A stretch of 64,000 nt of DNA from positions 1-64,000 of the forward strand of contig NZ_FXBA01000011.1 of assembly GCF_900177705.1 (NCBI RefSeq). The letters run 5' to 3'. Positions within the stretch are counted from its first letter, which is position 1. Each line of letters opens with the position of its first letter. The position numbers were made by a program, and so were the translations under genes. Of the stretch, positions 1 through 7,868 are shown piece by piece. The DNA is from Fibrobacter sp. UWB15. GTDB taxonomy: Bacteria > Fibrobacterota > Fibrobacteria > Fibrobacterales > Fibrobacteraceae. Under the pieces are notes generated by a model. The model did not search any database. It was not told the origin of the DNA and worked only from the letters and a program-made list of their open reading frames with translations.

Positions 1-273
1 GAAGCCCAGTAGGGCAAAAAACAGGTGGCTCCGTCAGGCCGGACTAGTGGCTCTCACTTCTCCGGACTGGCGGCTCCGCCGCTCCGGAATAATCAGGTGG
101 TCTCTATTCTTATATATACACGCTTTTTTAGACCACCCTAAGCACTTTTAGGGTGAAATTTTACAATGATTTACAAGGGGGGTATGCTTACAGTTGGCTT
201 ATACTTGGAGAGAGTAATATGCAAAATTTGCATATTACTTTCTTTGGTGATTTCGCCTACTGAAATTAGCGAA
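1..273. other. Intergenic region with inverted repeats, no gene seen
   Basis: No convincing reading frame is visible. The first 90 bases are GC-rich and contain a repeated CCGGACT motif. Bases 101-150 contain AGGTGGTCT and AGACCACCCT as distant inverted arms, and an adjacent CACCCTAA/TTAGGGTG hairpin lies near 132-155. The 3' part carries the terminator listed separately at 213-239. Confidence 0.5.
213..239 (-). terminator. Near-perfect palindrome downstream of the NERD gene
   Basis: Thirteen-base arms (AGTAATATGCAAA and its complement) flank one central base, about 35 nt beyond the stop codon of the minus-strand NERD gene. The hairpin is AT-rich and lacks a long T tract. It could be a terminator, or an operator for something left of the window. 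Confidence 0.5.
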
Positions 274-1332
274 TTAATTGATTTTTCCGAATTTTTTAGT
301 GATTCGTTCTATATGAACCTTTTTTTCTTCTTCGGATAATTGAGTGTACGGCAGTAACATTCTGCACCAATCATCAATGGTTTCTGCACTATAAAAAATT
401 TGTTCGGCTTGCATTTTTTTGACCAATTCTATTTCTAAGTTGCAAATTTCGTGAATGCTCGTAAGTGATTTGTTTTCTGGGATATATTTTAATTTTGATT
501 TGTTTCCAAAAACAATCATGCTGAATGCGCGGAACTGGTATTTATTTTGATTTAAAAAGACACATAAACAGTCTATATGTCGTTTGTTTTGTAAGATAGG
601 ATTAGGTATAGGGCTTTTTTCTCCATTAGTCTTGTAGCGTTGCCATTGAGGGTGTTTTTCATCGCCGTAGACAGATCCTGATAAATTCTTGCTTTCAAAA
701 ACATAGATGCCTGTTTCATGCAAAAGCAGAACATCAATTTCTGAATATCCGTCAATTGTTGGAACATAGACATTTCTTAAAATTTTATAATGTCGCTTGT
801 CAAATTGACATGCAGCCCATACGGCTCTACTTACGGCATCCTCTCCCAACTTACCAACCATTTCTGCCGCGGTGGGAATTGTACCGACAACATTTTTATA
901 AGTTGCTGGATGAACGCTTAATTGTTCTTTGGTAAATGGGGTGGGTTCTTGTTTTGAAGAACTGCTAGATAAACTTTGCACTTTGTGAGTAAATTTTGGA
1001 AGCTCAGATATTTTAGGGTATGTCGGTTCAACATCTTCAGGAAATTCTTCTGTTTGTGTTGTCTTGAAAACAATTGCCGTTACTATGATAATTAATATTA
1101 GAATGATACCGCCAATAGCAAAAGCGGTGCTGTGGGCTTTGATAAAATTGAGAATAAGTAGGCCAATCCAAATACAAATGAAAATTGCAAAGACTGCTAT
1201 GCATCCGAGACAGCCATCGCCGTCGTCGTTCCTTCTTGAGCGACGACGTCTTCTGCGACGGGGCTTGGTTGCTCCGTCAATCGCTGCGAAAATAAAAGCG
1301 ATAACGATTGCTATGCCGAAGATTGTTCCCAA
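274..1332 (-). CDS. Membrane protein with NERD (nuclease-related) domain
   Basis: A 352-residue protein. The first 90 residues hold three hydrophobic segments (about 1-18, 44-62 and 70-90) with an arginine block near 24-33 between the first two. The NERD domain (PD-(D/E)XK-like fold) covers roughly 158-285. Its GKLGEDAV opening and the SEID and FESKN motifs supply the acidic/lysine core expected of a nuclease. The start is TTG at 1332, with AGGAAAG about 10 nt upstream inside the end of the preceding gene. It follows the secreted 194-residue protein after 3 nt, so the two are probably co-transcribed. Family members are linked to DNA processing or defence, but the substrate is unknown here. 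The membrane anchor suggests action at the inner membrane. The domain is clear; the biological role is not. Confidence 0.75.
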   Translation of the reverse strand: MGTIFGIAIVIAFIFAAIDGATKPRRRRRRRSRRNDDGDGCLGCIAVFAIFICIWIGLLILNFIKAHSTAFAIGGIILILIIIVTAIVFKTTQTEEFPEDVEPTYPKISELPKFTHKVQSLSSSSSKQEPTPFTKEQLSVHPATYKNVVGTIPTAAEMVGKLGEDAVSRAVWAACQFDKRHYKILRNVYVPTIDGYSEIDVLLLHETGIYVFESKNLSGSVYGDEKHPQWQRYKTNGEKSPIPNPILQNKRHIDCLCVFLNQNKYQFRAFSMIVFGNKSKLKYIPENKSLTSIHEICNLEIELVKKMQAEQIFYSAETIDDWCRMLLPYTQLSEEEKKVHIERITKKFGKIN

Positions 1333-1335
1333 AAC

Positions 1336-1920
1336 CTATCTGCTTTCCTGAATTACAATTTTGCCGGAACCACTTTCTTTGATGACGATGCCGGGTGCAT
1401 CGCCGTTTTGTATTGCTTTGGCACGGTTTTTACTTACGTAATTATATGAACCACGAATGTTCTGTACACCTCGAGTGGGTGTGAATTCAAATTCGCCATT
1501 TTGTTTTCGAAATTCAAAACCTGTTCTGCCATACCATTGTAAAGCTGGAAAAAGCTCAGTAGATTTCCATTCACTCCATTCGCGGCCGACTTTACGTGTA
1601 CGGAAGGAGTTGCCTTCAATCCAAAGAGTTCCTTTGATTTCTATACCATTTAGCCGATCGGCTTGGGAATAGATATTCTTTTGAGTATAATCAATTCGGC
1701 ATTTATCGATTTCGTATTCAATATCGGCATCGCGGGTTAATTCAAAATAATAGCACCGCTTGTTTTTTACAGAAATTTTATCGCCATACACTTTGTCAAG
1801 GGTCTTGGCTAGGGTTACACCATGTTTGTCCTTGACCTGCAATAAAAAAGGGTGATATTGCAAATCGTAGCCGAACGTTGCGCTTACAATAAAGAATAAT
1901 ATGATGATAGAAAGTTTCAT
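1336..1920 (-). CDS. Secreted protein of unknown function
   Basis: A 194-residue protein starting at ATG 1920 (MKLSII); an in-frame TTG lies two codons upstream. Residues 1-19 form a typical signal peptide (hydrophobic core IIILFFIV, likely cleavage after TFG). The mature part is rich in charged and aromatic residues and has no motif I recognise. No Shine-Dalgarno is evident. It is the upstream partner of the NERD membrane protein with a 3-nt gap, so the pair may form a small envelope-associated unit. I cannot assign a function. Confidence 0.6.
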   Translation of the reverse strand: MKLSIIILFFIVSATFGYDLQYHPFLLQVKDKHGVTLAKTLDKVYGDKISVKNKRCYYFELTRDADIEYEIDKCRIDYTQKNIYSQADRLNGIEIKGTLWIEGNSFRTRKVGREWSEWKSTELFPALQWYGRTGFEFRKQNGEFEFTPTRGVQNIRGSYNYVSKNRAKAIQNGDAPGIVIKESGSGKIVIQESR

Positions 1921-1934
1921 ATTCAAGTTTGTGT

Positions 1935-2028
1935 TTTAGTTGAAAAGGAAATCCCCACCTTGGTGGCCATGCGCACTAAGCGCTAAAGGGCTAAGTGCTG
2001 TCCGCCTGACCAGGTCGGGGAAAACATT
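1935..2028 (+). repeat. Hairpin element family A, expanded copy
   Basis: The left end (1935-1956) matches the family start TTTAGTAGAAAAGGAGATCC with two or three differences, and the right end GGTCGGGGAAAACATT (2013-2028) resembles the family terminus CCGGGAAGACATT. CCCCACC and GGTCGGGG form the stem. The usual loop of about 5 nt is replaced by roughly 55 nt that themselves contain small inverted repeats. It is less certain than the other copies. Confidence 0.4.
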
Positions 2029-2033
2029 GTGGA

Positions 2034-3671
2034 CTATTCTTCATGTTCCCAACTTAAAATGGGGTAACCGTTGTTCAAACCGCTGTCATAAACGAAATCT
2101 TCGCCGAGAAGTTCTGCAAAGTCAGAGGATTTCATTTCTTTTTCAGATTTGGGGGTGGCGACTCCGCCGCTGTTGTTAAGTCCAAATGGTTCCTGTTCAC
2201 CTTGTTCAAGGTAGTAGTAATCGGCCATGGTGGTATTGTAGTTGTAACCAATCATTAGGCCTACAAGGGAATCGCCATCGACTTTGCCGGTGCTATAAAT
2301 GGATTGACTTACTCCAACTTCATTGTATCCGATGATTCCTCCGACATATATATCGCCAAATATGTCGCCTACGTTGTAAGCGGATTCAATTGAAGAATTG
2401 TCTGCGGAGCCAATTAAGCCTGCTGTATACGACGTTCCAATAATGGGACTTTCGTTGGCGATTTTTGTATTTGCTGTACATTCACTTTTTCCAATAATGC
2501 CTGCAGTATATTTTTGACCCTCTATAGAACCTTTGTTTTGCGCGCCTTTTAAAATAGCTTGTTTTTTGTTTGTAGAACAAGATAACCAATGTCCCATATA
2601 TCCAACTATTCCTGCGGTTTGTTCTTTTCCTGAAATTTTTCCAGTATTTTCGGCGCTAATCAAAATCGAATTACTGCCTAATGATCCGGCAATTCCTCCT
2701 GTGCCAGAAATGCCCGTGATCTCGTTGAAATTTTTTGCATTGGTGATTTTTATGTTTGTTGCATTGCCAATAATGCCTCCGACTGTTTTTGCGCCAGTAA
2801 CAAAGCCGTGATTTTCTGTATATTCAATTGTTCCAACTTTGTTGCAACATTCAGATTCATAATTTCCAACGACTCCTCCCGTAATATTTCCGGTACCGAT
2901 GATGGATGCTTTGTTGGTGGCTTCTTTTAGAATTCCGGAGCCTTTCAAATTACCCAAAACGCCTGCTGTTGCGTTACCTCCGGTTGCCCAAGAATTTTTT
3001 ACAACAATATTTTGAATTGTTCCATTGCTATTGCCGAATAAACCATTGTGAGTGCTGGTGGTGTTAATGAACATGCCGCTTATTATATGATTATCTCCAT
3101 CAAATATTCCAGTAAAGCAAATGTTTGAATTGCCAATAGGAGTCCACTTGTGAAGCTTTGTAGAATCTGCGACTAGGGCTCCCTTGTTGTCTATAATTTC
3201 TCCTTTGTTTAGAATGATGTCTGCGCCTAATTTATAGTATTTGCCCTGATAATTTTCGTCGTTTGCGCCAATGACAAAGGCTAGCTTGGCCAATTGTTCT
3301 GCAGTCAAGATAATGTAGGGGCTGAGTTTGGTTCCCGCTCCGCATGCGAAAGTTTTTGCTGTGGTTCCATCCCAAGGCTTGCCGGATTCACCAATGCAAT
3401 CTTCATCAAGTTCTTCAGTAGAGCTGCTTGATTTACCATCTTCTTTAGAACTGCTGGAATTGACGCTGTCTTTTTCTTCGGCGCTGGATTTTTTGTCTGA
3501 AGAATTGCTCGAGCTAGATTTTTTGTCGGAAGTGCTACTAGAGCTTTTCCTTTTGCTGGAACTACTCAATTCAGAAGATGCATCTTCATCGTCGTCAGAT
3601 GAAACAGTTGCTGAACAGGCTCCCAAAAGTGCCGCACAACCCAATGCTACAATATATTTCGTCAATCTCAT
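2034..3671 (-). CDS. Lipoprotein with polyserine linker and GLUG-type repeats
   Basis: A 545-residue surface lipoprotein. The N-terminus has a lipobox LLGAC with the lipidated Cys at 19, followed by an Asp- and Ser-rich linker to about residue 90. From about 180 to 470 there are repeated glycine motifs (GGVVGNY, GGIIGNA, GGIAGSL, AGIVGYM, AGIIGKS, AGLIGSA, GGIIGYN) spaced 25-35 residues apart. This is the pattern of GLUG-like repeats, which stack as a parallel beta-solenoid in adhesins. The C-terminus ends GYPILSWEHEE, a usual ending for such proteins. Likely an exposed adhesin-like or substrate-contact protein (family inference). It has an AT-rich upstream region and no close co-directional neighbour. 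Ligand unknown. Confidence 0.75.
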   Translation of the reverse strand: MRLTKYIVALGCAALLGACSATVSSDDDEDASSELSSSSKRKSSSSTSDKKSSSSNSSDKKSSAEEKDSVNSSSSKEDGKSSSSTEELDEDCIGESGKPWDGTTAKTFACGAGTKLSPYIILTAEQLAKLAFVIGANDENYQGKYYKLGADIILNKGEIIDNKGALVADSTKLHKWTPIGNSNICFTGIFDGDNHIISGMFINTTSTHNGLFGNSNGTIQNIVVKNSWATGGNATAGVLGNLKGSGILKEATNKASIIGTGNITGGVVGNYESECCNKVGTIEYTENHGFVTGAKTVGGIIGNATNIKITNAKNFNEITGISGTGGIAGSLGSNSILISAENTGKISGKEQTAGIVGYMGHWLSCSTNKKQAILKGAQNKGSIEGQKYTAGIIGKSECTANTKIANESPIIGTSYTAGLIGSADNSSIESAYNVGDIFGDIYVGGIIGYNEVGVSQSIYSTGKVDGDSLVGLMIGYNYNTTMADYYYLEQGEQEPFGLNNSGGVATPKSEKEMKSSDFAELLGEDFVYDSGLNNGYPILSWEHEE

Positions 3672-3740
3672 AACATCCCTCTTTTTAGAAAGAATATAAT
3701 TTAAAATCTTTCAAAATGTTAATAGAAATATGCGTTTTGC

Positions 3741-3784
3741 TTTAGTAGAAAGGAGATCCCGGCTCTAGGCCGGGAAGACATTTG
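3741..3784 (+). repeat. Hairpin element family A, copy with CCGG stem
   Basis: Begins TTTAGTAGAAAGGAGATC, continues with a CCCGG/CCGGG stem around a CTCTAGG-type loop, and ends AAGACATTTG. A second repeat-like piece (3802-3828, ATTGCTTCGCG...CTCGCAAT) follows within 20 nt. That piece resembles the GCGAGCGAAGCAAT sequences found dispersed in many genomes. The copy lies in the divergent gap between the GLUG lipoprotein and the next plus-strand gene. Confidence 0.7.
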
Positions 3785-3947
3785 TGACGGAATGTGCTGT
3801 AGATTGCTTCGCGCGGAGCGCTCGCAATGACGCGGGGGTATTCCAACTTGGACTATAAAAATGTTTACATTCGTTGGTTTCGCGAATGGGGTGGTTTGTA
3901 TCTTGGAGGTGGGGCGGTTGGTTGCCCCGATAACACGGAGGTCCATC

Positions 3948-4391
3948 ATGAAAAGCGTAAAAGTAATGTTGTTTGTAATGCTGGCCGTTCTGGTATCGAC
4001 CTCTTTCGCTGCCAGGAAGGTTAAGTCAAAGTTGGGAGACATCAATGTCACAGCCCAGAAAGGTGGTGGCGCGGTTGTCTGCACCGCTCACTTCAATGAC
4101 GAACTGACGATTCTCAAGGATTCCGATACGGAGGTTCTTGTGAAGGGAAGTTGCGGTCAGGGGTGGGTCGCGAAATCAAAACTCGAATATGTGGCGCAAG
4201 GCCCGCGTGATAATACAATCACGATCGAAAACTTCGATATCCAGGCATGGATTGACAACCAATCGGTATTCGATGTTCATATTGATAATGTCGAGGATTT
4301 CGAAGGGGTTACGATTGACCGTGACTTTAGAGAATACTTGACTTACACGATTGATCGCGAACAGACTGAAATGCATAATGGCGAAAACTGA
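3948..4391 (+). CDS. Small secreted SH3-like protein
   Basis: A 147-residue protein. ATG 3948 is chosen because CGGAGG lies 6-12 nt upstream and it opens a good signal peptide (MKSVKVMLFVMLAVLVSTSFA). The mature N-terminal half (about 22-80) contains alternating hydrophobic strands ending GSCGQGWVAKSKLEYV. That arrangement is typical of bacterial SH3-type domains, where a turn plus GW and K-L segments close the barrel. The second half is acidic and unrecognised. A longer in-frame upstream extension without a signal peptide is rejected. Probably a periplasmic or wall-binding protein (inference). Confidence 0.65.
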   Translation: MKSVKVMLFVMLAVLVSTSFAARKVKSKLGDINVTAQKGGGAVVCTAHFNDELTILKDSDTEVLVKGSCGQGWVAKSKLEYVAQGPRDNTITIENFDIQAWIDNQSVFDVHIDNVEDFEGVTIDRDFREYLTYTIDREQTEMHNGEN

Positions 4392-4422
4392 TTTAAACAT
4401 GGAGGTGTTTAATCCGTAGAAT

Positions 4423-4447
4423 AATCCCTGCGCAAGCGGGGATTTTC
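4423..4447 (+). terminator. Rho-independent terminator with GCAA tetraloop
   Basis: AATCCC-T-GC pairs with GC-G-GGGATT around a GCAA (GNRA) tetraloop, followed by TTTTC. It ends the SH3-like gene. Its T tract runs directly into the TATATT box of the next gene. Confidence 0.75.
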
Positions 4448-4453
4448 TATATT
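4448..4453 (+). promoter_or_regulatory. -10 box of a probable leaderless transcript
   Basis: TATATT sits 6 nt before ATG 4460, so transcription would begin at or next to that start codon. There is no Shine-Dalgarno. This supports 4460 over the in-frame ATG at 4454. Confidence 0.5.
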
Positions 4454-4459
4454 ATGGGT

Positions 4460-5356
4460 ATGAGTTTGATAAATACCATAGTCGTTGCAGGTGGTACCCA
4501 CGGTAACGAACGGACTGGGGTTCGCCTTGTTCAGAAATGGATGGAACACCCGGAGTGTTATAATTCGCTCTGTAGCGCCAAGGTGGATTTGGTGCTTGCT
4601 AACCCCGAAGCGGTGCGCCTGAATCGCCGCTATCGCGATCATGACTTGAATCGCGCTTTTTCGCAGACTTGCTTGGATGTGACGGTGGAGCCGCAGCAGT
4701 ACGAGTTCCGTCGAGCTAAGGAACTGAATGCTTTGTATGGCCCGAAGGGGGCCGCCACCAAGACGGACTTGCTTCTGGATGTGCACAACACGGGCTCAAA
4801 CATGGGCTATTGCCTGATTCTTTCGGCGCGCGACCCGTTTACGATGCGCGCCTCGGCGGTGCTGACGCAAGAATTCAAGGATGCTTGGATTTATTACCAG
4901 CCCGAAGAACGCTCCGCTTCTCCGTATTTTGGAACGGTGGCGAAGGCGGATGTGTGCATTGAAATTGGTCCGCAACAGCACGGGACGATTGATGCCGCGA
5001 TTTTCGAGGAATCGGAACGCCTGGTGAAGCGTTACCTGGAACTTGCCGAGGAATGGAACCGCGGTGAATTGCAGAAAAGGGCGCCGATTAAGGTGGATGT
5101 GTACACCCAGTTCAAGGATTTGGGTTACCCCAAGCCGCAGGGCGGTGGCCCTATTCAGGCGATGATTCATCCGGAATTGATGGGGCGCGACTATCGCGAA
5201 CTCAAGGATGGCGACAAGCTGTTCCGCACATTCGACGGCGAAGATATTTTGTACCATGGCGAAAGTCCGGTGTATCCGATTTTCATTAGCGAGCCTGCGT
5301 ACTACGAAAAGGATATCGCGATGAGCCTCACGGTGAAAAGCGTCGAGGAATGGTGA
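4460..5356 (+). CDS. Aspartoacylase/succinylglutamate desuccinylase-family zinc hydrolase
   Basis: A 298-residue member of the M14-like AspA/AstE family, which hydrolyses N-acyl amino acids such as N-acetylaspartate. Visible motifs in order are GGTHGNE (zinc His and Glu), NPEAVRLNRRY and DLNRAF (substrate arginines), and LLLDVHNTGS (third zinc ligand His). EIGPQQHG in the middle probably supplies the catalytic Glu region. Length and motif order match aspartoacylase. The start at 4460 fits the -10 box; 4454 would add two residues. It is followed at 48 nt by an acidic hypothetical protein. The exact substrate cannot be told from the sequence. Confidence 0.85.
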   Translation: MSLINTIVVAGGTHGNERTGVRLVQKWMEHPECYNSLCSAKVDLVLANPEAVRLNRRYRDHDLNRAFSQTCLDVTVEPQQYEFRRAKELNALYGPKGAATKTDLLLDVHNTGSNMGYCLILSARDPFTMRASAVLTQEFKDAWIYYQPEERSASPYFGTVAKADVCIEIGPQQHGTIDAAIFEESERLVKRYLELAEEWNRGELQKRAPIKVDVYTQFKDLGYPKPQGGGPIQAMIHPELMGRDYRELKDGDKLFRTFDGEDILYHGESPVYPIFISEPAYYEKDIAMSLTVKSVEEW

Positions 5357-5371
5357 TGCGCCAAAGGCGCG

Positions 5372-5401
5372 GTAGACGGTAGGAAGTAGACAGTAGGAAG
5401 T
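5372..5401. repeat. GTAGACRGTAGGAA tandem repeat (heptad family B)
   Basis: Two 14-bp units, GTAGACGGTAGGAA and GTAGACAGTAGGAA, plus GT, end 2 nt before ATG 5404. The same AGTAGAC heptad recurs at 36200 and 40082. The AGGAA in the last unit may serve as a ribosome-binding site. Confidence 0.7.
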
Positions 5402-5403
5402 AT

Positions 5404-6048
5404 ATGATTGAAGAAAATGAAGAATTGAAGGAAATCTCGGGCGAAGAACGTCTGAAGAATTTCATGGACTTGGTGCAGAACCAGAAAAACGAACCGTGGG
5501 ATTCTCGCCTTTCGGAAATTCTGGATGCATTCGAGGATTTCTTGACGCTTCGTCCGGAACCGCCGCAGGAATGGCAGGAAACTTACGCCAAGAGCGGTAA
5601 GGAATTTGACTACTACCAGGTGGTGCTGCCGCAGGATTTCCAGGATCCGTACGAAGACGACTTGGGAAACATTCGCAGGTTGCGCAACGAATTCGAACGC
5701 ACGCCTTCGACGATGGCGCTTGAACATGAGTTGGTGAGCCGCAACTACTTCATTTTCGAGAACGGTCACGCCGATGCGATTCCGGCCCCGCGCCCGATGC
5801 TGATGCTTGAAAGCAAGGATCGCGAAGACGACGAGGAAGAACAGGAAGGCGACATTACGTGGGATTGCTGCATTTCGATTTTCCCGGACGGCAGCTACAT
5901 TGCCTACAACTTGAATCACGATGACGAAGAGGAACTCGGCGAAGATTTTAAGGCCGAATTCGACAAGCATATCGATGTGCTTTCTAAGTTGCAGTTGGTG
6001 ATTCCGGTGGAAGGCCGCGACTACGGGATTCTGAATAGCCGCTGCTAA
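5404..6048 (+). CDS. Acidic cytosolic protein of unknown function
   Basis: A 214-residue, strongly acidic protein with no signal peptide or membrane segment. A Glu/Asp-rich run lies around 140-150 (REDDEEEQEGD), and a second acidic patch lies near 170-180. The C-terminal part has alternating hydrophobic residues that suggest an alpha/beta fold. I recognise no family. The start follows the GTAGACAGTAGGAA repeats, whose last AGGAA is spaced about 5 nt from ATG. It lies 5 nt upstream of the HAD gene, so the two are probably one operon. Confidence 0.6.
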   Translation: MIEENEELKEISGEERLKNFMDLVQNQKNEPWDSRLSEILDAFEDFLTLRPEPPQEWQETYAKSGKEFDYYQVVLPQDFQDPYEDDLGNIRRLRNEFERTPSTMALEHELVSRNYFIFENGHADAIPAPRPMLMLESKDREDDEEEQEGDITWDCCISIFPDGSYIAYNLNHDDEEELGEDFKAEFDKHIDVLSKLQLVIPVEGRDYGILNSRC

Positions 6049-6053
6049 CCCTA

Positions 6054-7013
6054 ATGGAAGTTTTAGAGACTGAAATTTATCTGCGGTATAAGCAGATTAT
6101 TGAATCGCAGGGGGCGAGCGTTCCCGTAGGGAGCGAGTCGCCTGCGCCGCGTTACACGCACATGGAAGATTTGCTGGACCGTTACGATGCGTTCTGCTTT
6201 GACGGTTACGGCACGCTTTATAACCGCGGGAGCTTTGTTTACGAGGGCGCGCTGGATTGGTATATAATGCTGCGCGCCGCGGGTAAGGAAATGCGTCTGA
6301 TTACGAATGCGGCCTCCGATGTGGATTCGGTGCTTGCCTCTGATGCGGCGAAGCGAGGCTTCGCTTTTAGCGAGGCCGAGACGATTTCTTCGGGAAGCTT
6401 GCTGAAGGATTTGGTGGCGGAATTGCGTGGCCGTACTGTAGAATCTTGTCGCGGTGTGCGTCATGGCGTTCGTGAGGTGTATTACATCGGCCGCGAAACG
6501 GGCAAGCACGTGCTTGAAGACTGCGGAATTAAAGCGGTGGCTCCGGCGGTCGAACCTGTCGAGCCGATTGTGGCGATTTCGTCGGCGAAGGATACGCCTG
6601 AAACGTACGAGCAGGCGGTAAAGATTTTAAGGCGCCCGGGCTCGATGCTTTTGGTGTTGAATTCGGACGCTTGGGCGCCGAAGATTCCGGGGGACGATGG
6701 CATGACGGTTCGCGAGCCGGTATCGGGCGCTTTGAGTGAGCGCTTGCGTCGCGATTCTGTTTGCGAGGCGAATCCGGCGGGTTGCGAGACTTATTATTTA
6801 GGCAAGCCTTTCCCTGCGATTTGGGAGAAGGTCAAGCGGAGTCTGCCTGAAGGTTCTCGCGTGCTGATGGTAGGCGATACTTTGGGCACGGATGTGTTGG
6901 GTGCGCGTATCGCGGGCTTTGATTCTGCCCTTGTGGTGGGCAGGAATGTGCCGGCAGATGAACTTGAGGCGGATGAAAAGGCCTTAGGAATTAGGCCGGA
7001 CTGGTATTTGTAG
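6054..7013 (+). CDS. HAD-superfamily hydrolase (IIA-like) with DxY motif I
   Basis: A 319-residue HAD-fold protein. Motif I is FCFDGYGTLY with the nucleophile at about Asp50. Motif II is the ITNA segment, motif III Lys lies in YLGKPFPAIW, and motif IV is VGDTLGTDVLGA. The long cap between motifs II and III and the ITNA motif fit subclass IIA (NagD-like phosphatases). The residue two after the nucleophile is Tyr instead of the Asp that acts as general acid in phosphatases; Tyr there is usual in 2-haloacid dehalogenases. It begins 5 nt after the acidic protein and ends before a terminator-type hairpin. Substrate unknown. Confidence 0.8.
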   Translation: MEVLETEIYLRYKQIIESQGASVPVGSESPAPRYTHMEDLLDRYDAFCFDGYGTLYNRGSFVYEGALDWYIMLRAAGKEMRLITNAASDVDSVLASDAAKRGFAFSEAETISSGSLLKDLVAELRGRTVESCRGVRHGVREVYYIGRETGKHVLEDCGIKAVAPAVEPVEPIVAISSAKDTPETYEQAVKILRRPGSMLLVLNSDAWAPKIPGDDGMTVREPVSGALSERLRRDSVCEANPAGCETYYLGKPFPAIWEKVKRSLPEGSRVLMVGDTLGTDVLGARIAGFDSALVVGRNVPADELEADEKALGIRPDWYL

Positions 7014-7076
7014 GAATTAGGAAAAGAGTCGAACCCTCTTCGAGGGTTCTTAGAAACCCTTCCGCGAATAAAGCAA

Positions 7077-7100
7077 AAAACCACCCGATAGGGTGGTTTT
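7077..7100. terminator. Bidirectional terminator between HAD gene and tRNA-Gly(CCC)
   Basis: AAAACCACCC and GGGTGGTTTT pair around a GATA loop, giving T-rich tails on both strands. It can end the HAD operon on the plus strand and the tRNA transcript on the minus strand. A weaker GAACCCTC/GAGGGTTC hairpin precedes it at 7031-7049. Confidence 0.75.
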
Positions 7101-7109
7101 CTGCTTTAG

Positions 7110-7182
7110 AGCGGGAAAAGGGTTTCGAACCCTCGACATCGACCTTGGGAAGGTCGCGCTCTACCAACTGAGCTACTCCCGC
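7110..7182 (-). tRNA. tRNA-Gly (anticodon CCC)
   Basis: The reverse complement folds as a cloverleaf. The acceptor arm is GCGGGAG with TTCCCGC, the D-arm sequence is TAGCTCAGTTGGTAGAGC, and the anticodon stem CGACC/GGTCG encloses loop TTCCCAA (anticodon CCC). The T-arm sequence is GAGGGTTCGAAACCC. The discriminator is U, as usual for glycine. CCA is not encoded. Confidence 0.95.
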
Positions 7183-7273
7183 GAGTGCTGTTAATTTAGA
7201 AAAAATGGGCTGTTTGTAAAGGGGTGAGGCGGTTTGCGGGTGTCGTTTTGTCTGATTTTTCTATCATTGAGGC

Positions 7274-7816
7274 ATGTTTACGAAATCTTTGATGTCGGGC
7301 CGTATTGGGTTTGTCGTATGCTTAACGCTTTTGGTTTCGGTTGGTTATGCCGAAGAAAAATCCATGTGGACAAAGTTTGTGGAATTCTTCAGCCCTTCTT
7401 CAACTGTAGAAGGGGAAGGGCCGCTGTACGATCAAGTTCGCGAACTGGACCGCAAAATCAACCGTGTCGAGGGCAAATATGCCCGCGAACGCCGTCCGAT
7501 GACGAAGGACCGCTACAAGAAGGAACTTGTCCAGTTGCGTGAAGAACGTGAGGCCTTGATGAAAAAGATCGAGGCAGAAGAGAAGAACAAAGGCAAGTCT
7601 TCGGCTGTTGCAAAGTCAAGTTCTTCTGTGAAGGCTGCGGTTTCGTCTTCGTCTGCGGCAAAATCCTCTTCAAGTGTAGAATCTGTGACCGTCGCGGTTG
7701 AAGGCTGCAAGCCGGATACGGTTTATGTCCGCGACACAGTCGTGGTGCACGATACGCTTTACGTGATGCTCGCTCCGAAGCCTGAAGCGGCGCCTGCTGA
7801 TACAAGTAAGAAATGA
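7274..7816 (+). CDS. Small exported protein with Ser/Ala linker
   Basis: A 180-residue protein. The N-terminal hydrophobic stretch (GFVVCLTLLVSVGYA) is a probable signal peptide with cleavage after GYA. Residues 50-100 are charged and predicted helical or coiled (EGKYARERRP...REEREALMKKIEAEE). They are followed by a Ser/Ala linker and a C-terminal strand-like DTVYVRDTVVVHDTLYV. ATG 7274 has GAGG only 2 nt away, so the ATG at 7292, which keeps the signal sequence, is possible. No family recognised. Likely periplasmic or anchored in the outer envelope. Confidence 0.55.
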   Translation: MFTKSLMSGRIGFVVCLTLLVSVGYAEEKSMWTKFVEFFSPSSTVEGEGPLYDQVRELDRKINRVEGKYARERRPMTKDRYKKELVQLREEREALMKKIEAEEKNKGKSSAVAKSSSSVKAAVSSSSAAKSSSSVESVTVAVEGCKPDTVYVRDTVVVHDTLYVMLAPKPEAAPADTSKK

Positions 7817-7824
7817 TTGCTTTT

Positions 7825-7868
7825 TTTAGTAGAAAAGGAGATCCCGGATCAAGTCCGGGAAGACATTA
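7825..7868. repeat. Hairpin element family A, convergent copy
   Basis: TTTAGTAGAAAAGGAGATC is followed by a TCCCGGA/TCCGGGA stem (7842-7848 and 7854-7860) with loop TCAAG, then AGACATTA. It lies between two convergent genes and probably also acts as their terminator. Confidence 0.75.

Noticed and set aside
3719-4084. Minus-strand frame containing HCERSARSNLQ
   Set aside because: This peptide is the usual translation of dispersed palindromic repeats; the frame covers repeat DNA and the antisense of the SH3-like gene.
7017-7049. Possible tRNA-Gly 3'-end fragment (attachment-site remnant) next to tRNA-Gly(CCC)
   Set aside because: AAAAGAGTCGAACCCTC resembles the T-arm of the neighbouring tRNA, but the match is short and the sequence also forms a simple hairpin. 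No integrase is nearby.
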